Assembly (NCBI GenBank): GCA_027575805.1
Contig: JANBPU010000142.1
Location: 1 to 42,340 of the forward strand
DNA from: Mycoemilia scoparia
Taxonomy: Eukaryota; Kickxellomycota; Kickxellomycetes; Kickxellales; Kickxellaceae
DNA length: 42,340 nt
Direction of reading: 5' to 3'
The translations under genes and the position numbers were made by a program. The number at the start of each line of letters is the position of its first letter. The first letter of the stretch is position 1. The notes beneath the pieces are model-generated. The model did not search any database. It saw nothing but the letters and a program-made list of their open reading frames with translations, and was not told where the DNA came from. Positions 1 to 10,665 of this stretch are shown here, in pieces.

Positions 1-242
1 GCTGTGCCATATTGGGATTCGGGGTAGATCACCCATGTCTCCCCTATGGTGGACCCCTGGGGGCATAACATCCAACAAATGGTAATTCCGAGAAAAATTG
101 TGAGAGGAAAAGAGATTTTGATATTTATGAAAAATGTATTTATATATCCTCTCCTCTTCCTCCCAGAACATCAGTTTTTTAGCTAACCTTTTTTATCGGT
201 ATATTTAACAATTTTTCCCAATCTCTATCTGACATTTTTATA

Positions 243-635
243 ATGTACCAAGTCAAAACACTTGTTTCATCAGCAACTCTTTTCGCCGTTTTCGTGACCT
301 TGACTTCGGTTGCAAACTCTTTGCCTATCGCCTCTGGCAGTAGTGGGGGCGTCGCATCTTCACGTCTTGTAAAGAAACAGTCTTCAGGAGGCAGAAATGA
401 TCAAAGACAATTCCTTAGTGTTCTAAATAATTATAAGCCTGGACAGAGTTTTATCAACGATCATAATGAGTTGCCTGGCTTTCTTGATAAAAATGGCGGT
501 GTTGGTGGTGATATTGTAAACGATATTATTGTACGTGACTTTGATGGTGGTGATGATGATGGTGGTGATGATGGTGGTGATGATGGTGACGATGATGGTG
601 ACAACGCCCAGGTCCAAGCATTTCGTAGAAGATAA
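243..635 (+). CDS. Small secreted Asp/Gly-repeat protein
   Basis: This open frame encodes 130 residues from an ATG at 243. Residues 1-26 form a typical signal peptide: a basic start, a hydrophobic core rich in Leu, Val, Phe and Ala, then a small-residue cleavage region. A dibasic KK at about 44-45 followed by Gln could be a Kex2-type processing site, and the protein ends in three arginines. Residues about 98-122 are a low-complexity Gly/Asp run encoded by GGTGATGAT-like triplet repeats. I recognise no domain, and secretion is inferred from the leader. Reading on past the TAA stop at 633-635 gives 21 more in-frame codons that resemble the internal stretch GGVGGDIVNDIIV, so the reading frame may have been shortened. 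Confidence 0.6.
   Translation: MYQVKTLVSSATLFAVFVTLTSVANSLPIASGSSGGVASSRLVKKQSSGGRNDQRQFLSVLNNYKPGQSFINDHNELPGFLDKNGGVGGDIVNDIIVRDFDGGDDDGGDDGGDDGDDDGDNAQVQAFRRR
543..600 (+). repeat. GGTGATGAT-type coding microsatellite
   Basis: This is an imperfect tandem repeat of GGT, GAT and GAC codons inside the small secreted-protein gene. It encodes a Gly/Asp tract and is likely to vary in length between strains. Confidence 0.7.
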
Positions 636-701
636 GGAGGATTTGGTGATACTGTAAACGGTATTATTGAACATGATTATGATTATAATGCTGAAGATTG
701 A

Positions 702-2423
702 AATCGTAATATCTTTGCATGCCACCAACCAACATTATATTTCAACCATTTCCATAGCAATTATTAGTGATCCCTTTTAGTGCTATCCAATCAATAAGAA
801 TAAATCTTAATATGTATATAGAGTATTATTAACTTTTTTTGAGACTGTTCCAATAATTGACTTTATATGGGCAATAGTTTTTGAAGGGTATATTTTGACG
901 GTCAACGGTCATAGGGCCAATCCCAACCAGATGAGTGATCACGGTCTATTAGCAAATGATCACCCTTCAAAAATTATGATCCTAATGCTTTCAAAACTGG
1001 TTCTTTATTGCAAGTAAAATGATATCAAACAAAAAAACGCCATTTCAAGCCCTATTCCATACCATACAGGGTAGTGCCATGACAAAAGCTTCTGCTGTTC
1101 ATGTATAGGTATAAATGAGAGTTTTAGTCGTTGCAAAAACATATGGTCAAGTTTCACTACTGATCAGCTACAGAATGGCTGTGGGAGACCCCAGCAAAAT
1201 ATGTTGTAAATTTGAATAATAATTTTTAATGAAGGTAAAAGCTCCAACGTATGTGAGATATACATTGTTTTTTCGGGGTTGGTGTGAGACTGACTTATCT
1301 CCTGAATGTATGTATATATTATTGTGATTGTGATTTGATTCTTACCAACTATTACTTATTATTATTTCTTCTGTTTATATCGGTATGTATGTACTTTTAT
1401 TGTAATTTTCATGATGTTTTTTCGGTGGCCTTCAATGACTAATAACTTTTAAAATAAAGCCATGTTGATATTCGAGATGGTTGGTGGTGGGAAATGTAGT
1501 GGTTAGTAATAGTGTCTGATGTATAGCTAAATGGTGCAACTGGTAATAATAGCGATGGTTGCACTTAACAGGTACCTTTATTGCTTCTAACCAGCATTAT
1601 TATAAAGGTCTATGTAAAAGGTCGATATGAGTCCTTTGTCAGTGGCTGATCATCGATCCCTTCTATGAATTTCTTTGGTTCACCTAATTAAGTAGTGATG
1701 TTTTAGACGCTTTTGAGCCTGTGTTATTGGAGGGAGGTTTAACACTATATATAATGTTTATAAATATACCTTCTCTACGATAACGCTCAGAGAGCTTTTT
1801 TCTCCTATTGGACTCGTGTGCTCGATCTTTAGAGACTATGTCTTTACCAACAGCGAAGGCTGTAAAGGAAGCTATAAGAATAAATCAGGTTAGATCTGAA
1901 TGTTTAAAATATTTTGATCTTTAACTGTATGGCTGTTTTCATACCAACGAAAAGTGCTCCCCTGAATCAGAAATACAAATGAATATATTTTTCTTGTGTA
2001 AATATTTAATATTTCTACATAACGCACTTAAGCATTAATACCTATAATATATCATATAATTAAACCTACCAAGCCGCTAATATTTTTCCAGGTCGTGAGG
2101 ACATCTTTAGCTCTAACTCGATTTTCTATCTTGATCTACTAAAGAATAGCCTGATCAATCATAGAATATTTAGTAGACAAGTTTGATTTATGGGATAGTA
2201 AATATTGACAGTGTTTTAATTTCAGATTCAAGCGTCAAGAAGCTGGATATAGTTCTAACCAAAGGGAAAATGAGTATAAAGGGCCCCATTAAGACTTATG
2301 TCATACTTGCAGGGACGACTAATGTCATAGCCTTCCCATAATTACAGCGGAATCAAATTGGTCTGATATTGTGATCAAGAAGGATGTTATTTAAAATTTG
2401 ATAGATCAAGCAGACTTGTTGGG
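702..2423. other. Intergenic region with MITE copy 1 and unresolved short exons
   Basis: I find no complete gene in these 1.7 kb. They contain an inverted-repeat element at about 865-986. A TATA-like stretch at about 1747-1765 is followed by an ATG at 1838 that opens a 17-codon exon ending at a GT donor (1888/1889). An acceptor near 2092 opens a further coding-looking frame of about 30 codons up to a possible donor near 2189. The phases of these pieces do not join, so I could not build a gene. They may be 5' exons or untranslated leader of the XRCC2-like gene, or the remains of a small gene. Confidence 0.4.
865..986. mobile_element. MITE-like inverted-repeat element, copy 1
   Basis: The left end (865-889) reads ATATGGGCAATAGTTTTTGA then AGGGT. 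The reverse complement of the right end (962-986) reads ATTAGGATCATAATTTTTGA then AGGGT. The two arms share the core TTTTTGAAGGGT and flank about 70 bp without an open frame. The interior resembles copies 4 and 5, sharing a GGTCA...ATAG block and an ATGAGTGA-like stretch. It lies between genes. Confidence 0.7.
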
Positions 2424-3610
2424 ATGTCTTTTTCAGGCCAGGACAGACTTCGGGCATTGCAACAAATACGATGGTTTGATAGAAAGAGTGTAAGTCATAG
2501 AAGAGATATAAAGACTGGAAAGCAAATTGTTGGCAGATCTAAAAATAAAGTATGCTTGAAATATAGCTTCCAAGATATCAATCCCTTCTAGAATTGCAGC
2601 AACACCCTTGGTCTGGAATTTCGTTTATAGATGATGTATTTTCCAATTCTTATCAAGATGGTTTTCAGGTATCAGGCAGTGGGGATTTGAGAGCCAGAAA
2701 TAGTCCACCGATAATAGAGATATATGGCCCCCCAGGGTCAGGGAAAACAATGCTGGGATGTTCGCTTTGCACAAGAATCATATTACCAAAGAGCCTCGAG
2801 ATACCGGGAATAGAATCGGGGGATGGAGGATCCAACTGTTCATCTATTCCCCTTAATGGCAAGGAGATGAGTGTCATTTTCATGGATTTAGATGGGAAGT
2901 TTGACATTAATTGCATTAGAGACATAATTCGTAGACACCTCATAAAGTCTATCCAGGCATTTTTTAAAACAACATCGTTGAACAAAAAAATGATCCAGTC
3001 GATCACGGCAGCTACTACCGAATGCTTACATAGGTTTGTGCTATTCAGGCCTCAAAACACCACGGAGCTGATAGCATGCTTGTCTATGGTTCCCCAGCAT
3101 CTGGAAGAAAACAAGGTTACCAGCTGTCCGTTTATGGTAATTGATGGAATTCATAGCTGGACGCTTGTTGATAAGACTTACAGCCAACTTCTCAAAAACC
3201 CTACCAAAAATGCCTCGCCATGGTATTCAGCCCAATTGGCCCTTATGCAAACACTAAAAATGTTGGTCAAGGCGATGCATTTATCTGTTCTTGTGGCACA
3301 TGGCACCCAGACATACCCCATCAACCCAACAAAAGTTGAGGCCCACCACTCCACTGTTACTGATTCCAGTGGCTCAGTGTATATCGACAGGCTTGTGCCA
3401 AAGTGGAAAGAGTGCTTCACGCATTCATTTGTGTTCTCTGTTGATCGAGGGAGCCACGAAAATCGAGACCAGTCCACAGATGGCCGAACTTTAGTCCGAG
3501 TAAGGAGCTGGTCGAGGAAACAAAGCAATGATGCTAGAGAGCTGGGTCATTTGGTTATAGCTGGGCTGGAAACCAGCTTCGACCCATCCAACACTCAGCC
3601 AACAAAATAA
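2424..3610 (+). CDS. XRCC2: XRCC2-like RecA-family recombination protein
   Basis: The model is exon 1 at 2424-2489 and exon 2 at 2600-3610, joined in frame across a GTAAGT...TTGCAG intron, giving 358 residues. Walker A is GPPGSGKT at about 65-72, followed by a CTRIILPKS segment like that of XRCC2. A LDGKFD stretch at about 119-124 matches the family's (D)xDxxFD motif. Walker B is FMVIDG at about 200-205. XRCC2 is a RAD51 paralogue that, with RAD51 partners, supports homologous-recombination repair in the nucleus. Length and motif order fit XRCC2 better than RAD51, because there is no N-terminal helix-hairpin-helix domain. The start codon is uncertain: an acceptor-like TTTTTCAG just after the chosen ATG would allow an upstream 5' exon instead. 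Confidence 0.78.
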
Positions 3611-4163
3611 TGTAACACCACAGTCGAATTTACTACTTTTGCCATAATACTAGGTTGTTTAAAAATACATTTCAAGCATACACAATTGGTTTCTTTAGAA
3701 ATCCGCAACCGTATAACAGACAGATCGAGTGCTTTGCTGGCCATGGCTGCCAGTGCTCCACAACTATGGAAAGGCTGCAGGTAGTGGATTACACTGAAAT
3801 GCACTTATTTTTGATAAAGATGCTAAATCCTAAACCAATATTGGACCTCACAGCGCGAATCACGATTGTGGCCTTTTGACATGGCTTGGCATTGCATGTG
3901 CAAGTGAAGTTAGTCCACTAACAATAGTCATTCTTGCATGAACAGTAGAGTGTTGCCCAAAATGGTGCCCACAACAGTGAAGCCAACGACAAAGAAGTTA
4001 TGCGAGGACTGTGGACCGTCCAGTTGAACAGGTTTTCAGTTCAGAGTGCAGAAGCCCACACCTCTATGTGATTTTACAAGAATGAGGTTGGTGCAATCAC
4101 ATTGATCTATATTTTGAAATGCTGGGGCCAAAGTAAAATCTTTGTAAAGTGTTCCCAAATGCC
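3611..4163. other. Intergenic, no feature seen
   Basis: This gap separates the XRCC2-like gene from the sphingolipid methyltransferase gene. I see no convincing coding exon, RNA gene or repeat in it. It presumably holds the 3' end of the first gene and the promoter of the second. Confidence 0.5.
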
Positions 4164-5753
4164 ATGGGAGGCTGCTTTCTTCCTCCGCTTTCGTTTGTGC
4201 TTGTGCTTTTACTTTTTATAGTTGCTGCTCAGCTATTGCTAGGGACATCGTCTACAACAAAAGTAGCGGCCATGACTGTGACCAACGCACCCCAAGAAAA
4301 ACCCGCCGAGCTTCCCAAGCTCAACGGGCATCCTAGCCCCAAGGACAACTCTTCGCCCTTTTCGTTTAAGACTATGTATCCACCCAAGCTGGTCGTCGAG
4401 TGCGCTGGTGCTGCTGCCTTTGATAACCGCGTCTTGTTTGCATTGATATTCGCAGTTCCCTACCTCTTCTCGCGGCTATTCTCCTTTGGCTGGACTACCC
4501 AGATAATACTTACTGGTATTTTGGCACCGGCCATTGGCGCCCTTTCTCTATGGGGATTTTCGTATATTGCACCCCACCCCACTGACCAGACCGACCCTTT
4601 GCCAAATAAGCCTCTGGAAACCTACATCAAAATCCATGATGAAGAGCTATCCGCAAAGTACAACAAGCACAAAAAGATTCCCATGGAGCTCTTCTTCGAG
4701 CGCTACTTTGATGGGGACATCGACATTGTCGGCGACTGTCTTGACGTATTCGAGAAGCGCTATGACTGGGCAACCTTCGAGATTACCTGGAGCCAGGCCA
4801 AGTTCTTTATATTCCAGTGGATCCCAGAGCTGTTGTGGCACTCCAAAAAGCAAGATGAAACTCAGGTTCGTGACCATTACGACAGAGGCGACGATTTCTA
4901 CGAGGCCTTTTTGGGCCCCATGATGGTATACACTTCTGGCATGGTTGGAAACCCTAACGAGCGCGAATCGCTTGAAGTGCTGCAGACCAACAAGCTCGAT
5001 GAAGTTTGCAAGCGCGTACAGCTTCAGCCCGGAGACCGTCATCTTGACATCGGGTGTGGATGGGGTACTCTTGTTTGCCATGCTGCCAAAAACTATGGCA
5101 CTCAATCTTTAGGCATCACCCTTGGACGCAATCAGACTGCTCATGGAAACAACAAGGCTAGCGAAATGGGTGTTGGTGATCGTGCTGAGTTACTTTGCAT
5201 GGACTACCGTGATATTCCTCGCCGTCCCCGTTACAACAAGATCACTTGTCTTGAGATGGCAGAGCACGTTGGTGTGCGCCACTTTGAAACGTTCCTTCAC
5301 CAGGTTCGTGATATGCTTGAGGATGATGGGCTGTTCTTTTTGCAGATCGCTGGCTTGCGTGGTGCTTGGCAGTACGAGGATTTTGTATGGGGTCTATTCA
5401 TGGCCAAGTACATTTTCCCTGGTGCTGATGCCTCTTGCCCCCTCAACTGGGTTGTTGGAAAGCTCGAGAAGTGTGGGTTTGAGGTTCGCACATCCCACAC
5501 CATCGGCATTCACTACTCTATAACCATTGGTCGCTGGTACGAGAACTGGATGAGGAATCGCGAAAAGATCATCTCCTCCTATGGTAAGCGCTGGTTCCGT
5601 ATCTGGGAGGTATTCCTGGCCTGGTCCGTTATAATTGCCCGCCAGGGTTCTTCTACTTGTTACCAAATATTGGCACACAAGAACCGCAACGGATTCGATC
5701 GTTCAAAGCTGATGCTGAAGCCTTTGGGTTTTGAAGAAGAGACATCTTCCTAA
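4164..5753 (+). CDS. Sphingolipid C9-methyltransferase
   Basis: This single-exon gene encodes 529 residues from the ATG at 4164, or 493 from the in-frame ATG at 4272. The family transfers a methyl group from S-adenosylmethionine to C9 of the sphingoid base of fungal glucosylceramide, on ER/Golgi membranes. The N-terminal third carries hydrophobic membrane segments (for example VLFALIFAVPYLF). The catalytic part is cyclopropane-synthase-like: VRDHYDRGDDFYEAFLGPMM, the SAM-binding motif LDIGCGWGTL, and EMAEHVGVRHFETF. The 493-residue form matches the usual family length and has a strong GCGGCCATGA context. The upstream ATG, in GCCATGG context, adds a hydrophobic 36-residue leader. Codon choice is richer in G and C than the surroundings, suggesting good expression. 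Confidence 0.92.
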   Translation: MGGCFLPPLSFVLVLLLFIVAAQLLLGTSSTTKVAAMTVTNAPQEKPAELPKLNGHPSPKDNSSPFSFKTMYPPKLVVECAGAAAFDNRVLFALIFAVPYLFSRLFSFGWTTQIILTGILAPAIGALSLWGFSYIAPHPTDQTDPLPNKPLETYIKIHDEELSAKYNKHKKIPMELFFERYFDGDIDIVGDCLDVFEKRYDWATFEITWSQAKFFIFQWIPELLWHSKKQDETQVRDHYDRGDDFYEAFLGPMMVYTSGMVGNPNERESLEVLQTNKLDEVCKRVQLQPGDRHLDIGCGWGTLVCHAAKNYGTQSLGITLGRNQTAHGNNKASEMGVGDRAELLCMDYRDIPRRPRYNKITCLEMAEHVGVRHFETFLHQVRDMLEDDGLFFLQIAGLRGAWQYEDFVWGLFMAKYIFPGADASCPLNWVVGKLEKCGFEVRTSHTIGIHYSITIGRWYENWMRNREKIISSYGKRWFRIWEVFLAWSVIIARQGSSTCYQILAHKNRNGFDRSKLMLKPLGFEEETSS

Positions 5754-5978
5754 TAAGCAATGCTTCATATAGTTGCTTCTTTCAAAATAATCAATATTTA
5801 TAGTATTTATTTGTAAAATATTGTTTAAGCAAATAAGTATTCTCTAAACCGTTTTTACTATGTTAGTCTTCCAGTGAATTATTGTAATGTGCTTCCTATT
5901 TCGGGTATTATGTGGATGTTGAAGCATTGGTGTATTCCTTTTCCGTTAGGTAGTCTGATGTCCTATTTTTTATAAGGT

Positions 5979-6767
5979 CTAACCGAGATCTGATGATGGC
6001 AATATAGCCAAGGTTCTATATAAAGGTGGATTTAAAGTCAAAAAAGACTTTCTGGCAGTATATAACACCGCAATTCGAATATAACTACATGGCTTTACCT
6101 TTGATAAGACTAACTGTGGATCGGATGAGAGTTTGTCGTTCCATTCGATGAGATCTCCTTTAAGCCCAGATTTAATGATGAATCTTTTACCGGATTCTGT
6201 TTCTATAGTGGCTATTTTGGAATCGGGATCAAGGCATGGGGCTCCTCTTTTTCTTTTCCCAGACGACTTGCTGTTTAAAACTACTGGAGCAAAAATCACG
6301 CTCTTGATCCGTGGGAGCTCGAATTTTGATTCTGGAGATGCCTTGTAGAGCTCATGATCCGGTGCAAGACTGATTAAACACAACCTGAAGTCCATCCCAA
6401 AAGCCATAGATGTTTAAAAGTGCAGGCGTGAATGTATAGGAAAGTGATAGTAGTAATAATAGACCATATCGTTTACCCATTTGGAGCCTGACGAATGGCT
6501 GCATAGCAAGTGGTGGCATCTTCCTTTTCTTGTTCACCATGTTGTGTTTTTCCTATCCAAAAGTGGGAACATTAGTAGAATCGTTGAGTGTAATATGGTG
6601 TCCTTTAGGCATAAAGCTAATTGCAATGTTTTTTTGGGTGGCGTACTATAATAGAATGTTTGGTAGTACCGATTCAAGTATGAATATTTATCTTTTGTTA
6701 GGGCTTTTGACAAATCATTATAATTATCTAGGTTGTATTCCACAGCCATGCAACTATCAGAGCTCAT
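5979..6767 (-). CDS. ABITRAM: ABITRAM/Simiate-family protein (FAM206A-like)
   Basis: Three exons on the minus strand, 6767-6647, 6552-6477 and 6384-5979, join in phase to give 200 residues. Introns are GTACGC...ATAG and GTAAAC...TTCAG. After splicing, residues about 33-75 align with the family's N-terminal block: a RYYQTFYY aromatic run, then CYAAIRQ, then LCLISLAPDH. A SGKRKRGA stretch at 107-114 matches the family's VSGKxKRGA signature, and KRFIIKSGLKGDLIEWN matches its barrel-sandwich (GcvH-like) core. Animal members are nuclear-speckle or actin-associated; the role in fungi is not established. Homology is judged from memory of the family. The last 20 residues are less conserved, and an extra 3' intron cannot be excluded. 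Confidence 0.8.
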
Positions 6768-7313
6768 GTTGAATGTTGGAAACGGATCAAGTAAGAGGTG
6801 TCTGTGCATACACATTTATACATTCGAATCTTTAAAGTTAGATCGAATTTGCCTTGCTCATTAAAAGTTATGGGAATGAAGTTTGTGATATTATCCAATT
6901 TCGTATGCTGATGGTTAATGGTGGAACATTGAGTTATTTTATTGTTGGTGGCCAAGAACTAATAGAGCCAAATGCTTACAATGGCTTATCAAACTGCCGG
7001 CTCTTTGACAAATGAGATCCTGAATAATGACAAAATACATTGAAGACACCTTGTTCTATAACTTTGACTCTAATCGGCTGTGGGATCTGACCATTTATTT
7101 GACAAGTGTTTACCATACTCAGCCCCAAGTTGTAACTCAAATACTAGCCATTTAATTGAAAACATCTTCCAATAGCTTTTGTGAAGGCTTCAAGATAACT
7201 ACTGACTGATTTAATATGCACTCTCATGGTAAAGGGCAACACATTTAAACAATAAGGCCAAAGGAATGAATCTATAAAGGTTCAGAATATCGCAAGTATC
7301 CCCAGTTACAATA
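6768..7313. other. Intergenic, no feature seen
   Basis: This gap lies between the start of the ABITRAM-like gene and the 3' end of the NT5DC-like gene; both genes are on the minus strand. A possible upstream in-frame ATG for ABITRAM at 6815 is less likely than the one at 6767. No other coding signal is apparent. Confidence 0.45.
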
Positions 7314-9692
7314 TTATAGGGAGTTTATGTATCCGTCAGAATTGAGCTGAGAGCGGAACGATTCATGCGGAAGAATGTCTCGGTTAGGATAAAAGACAAA
7401 GTCCAACGGGTAGTTGGCAAAGTTTCCAAGCCCAGATGTGTATAGGTTGGCAAACTGGCGAATTTTTTGGGCAAAGAGAGATGGATTCTTGTGAGTGCGG
7501 AAGACACTACCAAATTGTGCATTATTCATATCCTTGAGTTTAGCACGTATCACCTTTCTCTCATCTCTCCAACTTTCCAGCATGCTGTGGAATCGGGACT
7601 GAACTTCTGCTGGAGAAGTAATGAATTCTTGTGAACGGGTCTTTTGCTGAGCCTTTTTCAATAGATTTTCAAGCTGGTGCATCCAAGCTAGGTTGCATCT
7701 GTGATCAGGGGTATTCAAAATCTCAAGTTCACGGTCAAGTTCGTGAACAATTGCACCCTAAATTTGGAATTTTAAAACTGTTGGAGATCACATATAAAGA
7801 GCAGCTACACAAAAATATAGTATTATAAAAAGGTACGATCCTTACCGTTTTCCAGCCCTGCTGTAGTGTTGGGTCCCTTAAATCAGAATATATGTGATCA
7901 CCGATGTACATTATATACCTCCTAATAACAGTATAAAATCCAAAATGTATCAAAAGAAAGGCAATTTTGAATTTGGTAAAATAGACATTGCATCCCTTAG
8001 CTTACCCGGACCTATAATGTGATTAAAATATGGTTAGTTGTCGTATACGAATACAGTAATTCATAATGACAAAAGTGCTGAAACACATACCACCCAGTTA
8101 ACTCACTAAAGGCCGTGAGATTTCCACCAGAATATACTTCACCGTCATCAAACCTATTCACGTATTCCCACGGTTGAGCTCGCGAATTTGGGTTTGAGAA
8201 TCGTGTATCCACTCTGCGAAATGGGCGATTAGACGAATACCAGGCCGGCTTCCTAGCACTCACAATAGCGACGTCAAATAGATCCCTCCAGTCCTTTGTA
8301 CCAAACAAAATTTGCAGTCCTTTGTCTCTGAAAATGTAAAAAAGACACAAATAGGTCATTTAGTTTAATGGACTTATTCAGGTGAAAGGACTCATCGAGT
8401 TATCAAAGCAACATTTAGAACTTACACAAACTCAAACCCACTGTTCGTTAGAAGGAAAAGTCTCTTTCCTGCTGCTTTCAAAGCATCAAGGTGTTGGAAG
8501 ACTTTGGGTGCCCGATTAAGGAACGAGTTCATGTCGCTCATTATAAGCGAGTGCAATGGACTGGCATCAAGCCCATTTCCCTTGTGGATTACTTCAGCAC
8601 ACCTCCTAATGTCTTCTGCCAAATATCGTGGGTGGAATCTATAGAGGTAGCAATTAAGTGATTGACAAAAACAGAAGATCGGGATTGGATTCCTGCAATT
8701 TATAAATATGAACATATAAAGATGTATATATGCTTACGATATATCGTGTTCAATAAAGTATTGGGTCACATCGGCCAGCAGACACGCTTCGGGCACACTA
8801 AACATGTCATTAAGATGATATAAATTCTCATTCACATAGTCCACTGATATATGCTGACCATGATGTAGAGCAAACAGCTCTTCAAGGTCACGCAGCTGCT
8901 CTCTTCCACGATATATCGTTTCAAGTTGTACATTGTACAAGTAATCCAACTTGAATAGCCAGCCAGTGTGGAAATCTATAACATATATCAACATTTAATG
9001 GTCAGGAGCACAGATTTTGGTAAGCGCCAGTGCTATATGATAGACTGCGTGATACAGGAAAGGTACATACCATAGTGAAGGCCGCGAATAGCAAAGTTTG
9101 GATCATAGCTTAAACCACGTAGAGCTGATGGATAGCGGGCATGCTTGATGAGTAGATCGCGGACCATAGCGTATATTGTCTCTGGAAGCTTCTCGGTGTA
9201 TTGGGCCAACGTGTACTATGTTTATAATTTGATTGGGAAAATCATAGAAGTCTCACTGTATAGAAAAGGCGATCCAACTTGTCATATGTAGAACAGCTTA
9301 CATCGTAATCGAATCCATATGTCGATATGCGACTTAGCCTGAGCTCGATATTAGAGAAACTACAGAATACCAGCAATAGCCATGTTAGGACCTTTATAGA
9401 AGGGACGCACCTGCCATATATGTGCTCGTGCAGTAAAGGAGGTCTTTACAGAAAAGGACAAGGTCGCTTACACTTCATCACTCGTGCACTGATTGATCCC
9501 AGGAATATCTCTGACTTGTGCCAAGTTTCCATTTGGACTCAACCATTGGCTCCTTAGCGCATGCATTTGCCCTTGCCATTCCTCTACCAAGTTATTTTGA
9601 CTTGTAGCAACCTCATTTGCATAGCCACGGGATAATATACCGGAAGCACGCCGTAAAAGTGCGTGACGTATAGGCCGAAGTGATAGAAACAT
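7314..9692 (-). CDS. NT5DC-type HAD-superfamily 5'-nucleotidase, probably mitochondrial
   Basis: Nine exons: 9692-9472, 9359-9302, 9215-9071, 8975-8738, 8638-8426, 8327-8091, 8011-8006, 7921-7846 and 7757-7314. All phases agree, giving 545 residues. The N-terminus (MFLSLRPIRHALLRRASG) is Arg-rich and amphipathic, like a mitochondrial presequence. HAD motif I is YGFDYDYTLA with the likely nucleophile at D91. Motif II is LFLLTNSG, followed by VDKGLQ and KDWRDLFDV. The metal-binding motif is YIGDHIYSDL. The family resembles IMP-GMP-specific cytosolic 5'-nucleotidase and the NT5DC2/3 proteins; substrate is unproven. Exon 7 is only 6 nt. Skipping it keeps the frame but leaves two residues fewer between LTGW and YIGD than NT5DC proteins have. 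Confidence 0.88.
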
Positions 9693-10665
9693 GCCTTTCT
9701 TATATAGAAGTCTAAAGGGTCTAAGAATAGAAGCAAAAGCCCAGAGCTGGACAGTAAGGCATAGGGCTAAATAAAAGCGCGGCTAGGATGGCTTGATTGA
9801 AACCAACTGTAAATAAATTAATCAGGAGTAGATGGTTAGCAATGATAATAATGCTTTGTTATGCTTGTAGCCCTAACTTCCCTCCTCGAAAACCTGACAA
9901 GAATTCAGGATGCAAGGGAATAGACCCCGGAAGAATACCTTTTCATCTGTGCCTTAGCGTGGAATTGTGGCCAATTCAAGCTGCCATATACTAACTAGAG
10001 CCAAAAATAGATAGCAGCAACATATCCATTGCTTCATTGCCCAAGTATCTAGAAATGCGCTAAAAACATTCTGGATACACTAACGACTTTTCGATTCAAT
10101 GTTCAAGTAACTGAACAGCGTACTTGGAAGGCCATGTTTTCAGCGGTGAATATGGCTCTAGAGAATTTTGTTGTGACAGTAGCAGGTTAGTGCTGGTCAA
10201 AGACTATGTAAATGTATCATCACAACCAATTCATCAATGAGAATGATGATCCAACCTAAATGTTTGTATGTGGTCATGTATCAACCGAACAGCAGAATCC
10301 GATGGCCCAAGCAAGGCGTCCAGGATACTTTGGCCATGTCAGCAATGCTTTAAGCGCCAAAATCGACACATCAATTTAGAACCGCCCCATTGCCACTTGG
10401 ACAGAACATCCATACGCTCCCCTGCGGGCATATTCCTATGGAAAAGGGCCCATATCAATGCCAGCAGAGAGTTCTTGTGGAAGCATAGTTTACGCCAGAT
10501 GTATCATCTTTGTAGAATAACTCATAATGAATAATCACAGCCTCTGAAAATTGATCCAATCGAAATTACTCACACAAAACTCCTTAATCGCTTTCTTACT
10601 GGGCTTCCGACCCAAACTTCCCAACACTTTAAATTTTATATAAATACAACTTCTGTTGCCCCCTC
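9693..10665. promoter_or_regulatory. Divergent intergenic region between nucleotidase and DAHP synthase
   Basis: The two flanking genes are transcribed away from each other, so this 970-bp gap should hold both promoters. A good TATA-like sequence (TATATAAAT, about 10637-10645) lies only about 20 nt before the first ATG of the DAHP synthase gene. I see no supported coding exon in the gap. Confidence 0.5.
10637..10645 (+). promoter_or_regulatory. TATA-like box of DAHP synthase gene
   Basis: TATATAAAT lies about 21 nt before the first ATG at 10666. At the usual TATA-to-start distance, transcripts would begin around that ATG, favouring the second ATG at 10759. Confidence 0.4.

Noticed and set aside
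423..728. 101-codon minus-strand frame opposite the Asp/Gly-repeat gene
   Set aside because: It is the antisense shadow of the GGTGATGAT repeat (Ile/Thr-rich low complexity), whereas the plus strand has a clear signal peptide.
4149..4163. GTG start for the sphingolipid methyltransferase
   Set aside because: Non-ATG starts are not expected here, and two well-placed in-frame ATGs follow at 4164 and 4272.
7314..9692. Several separate small genes
   Set aside because: The scattered minus-strand frames are exons of one NT5DC-like gene; each junction keeps phase and family motif order.
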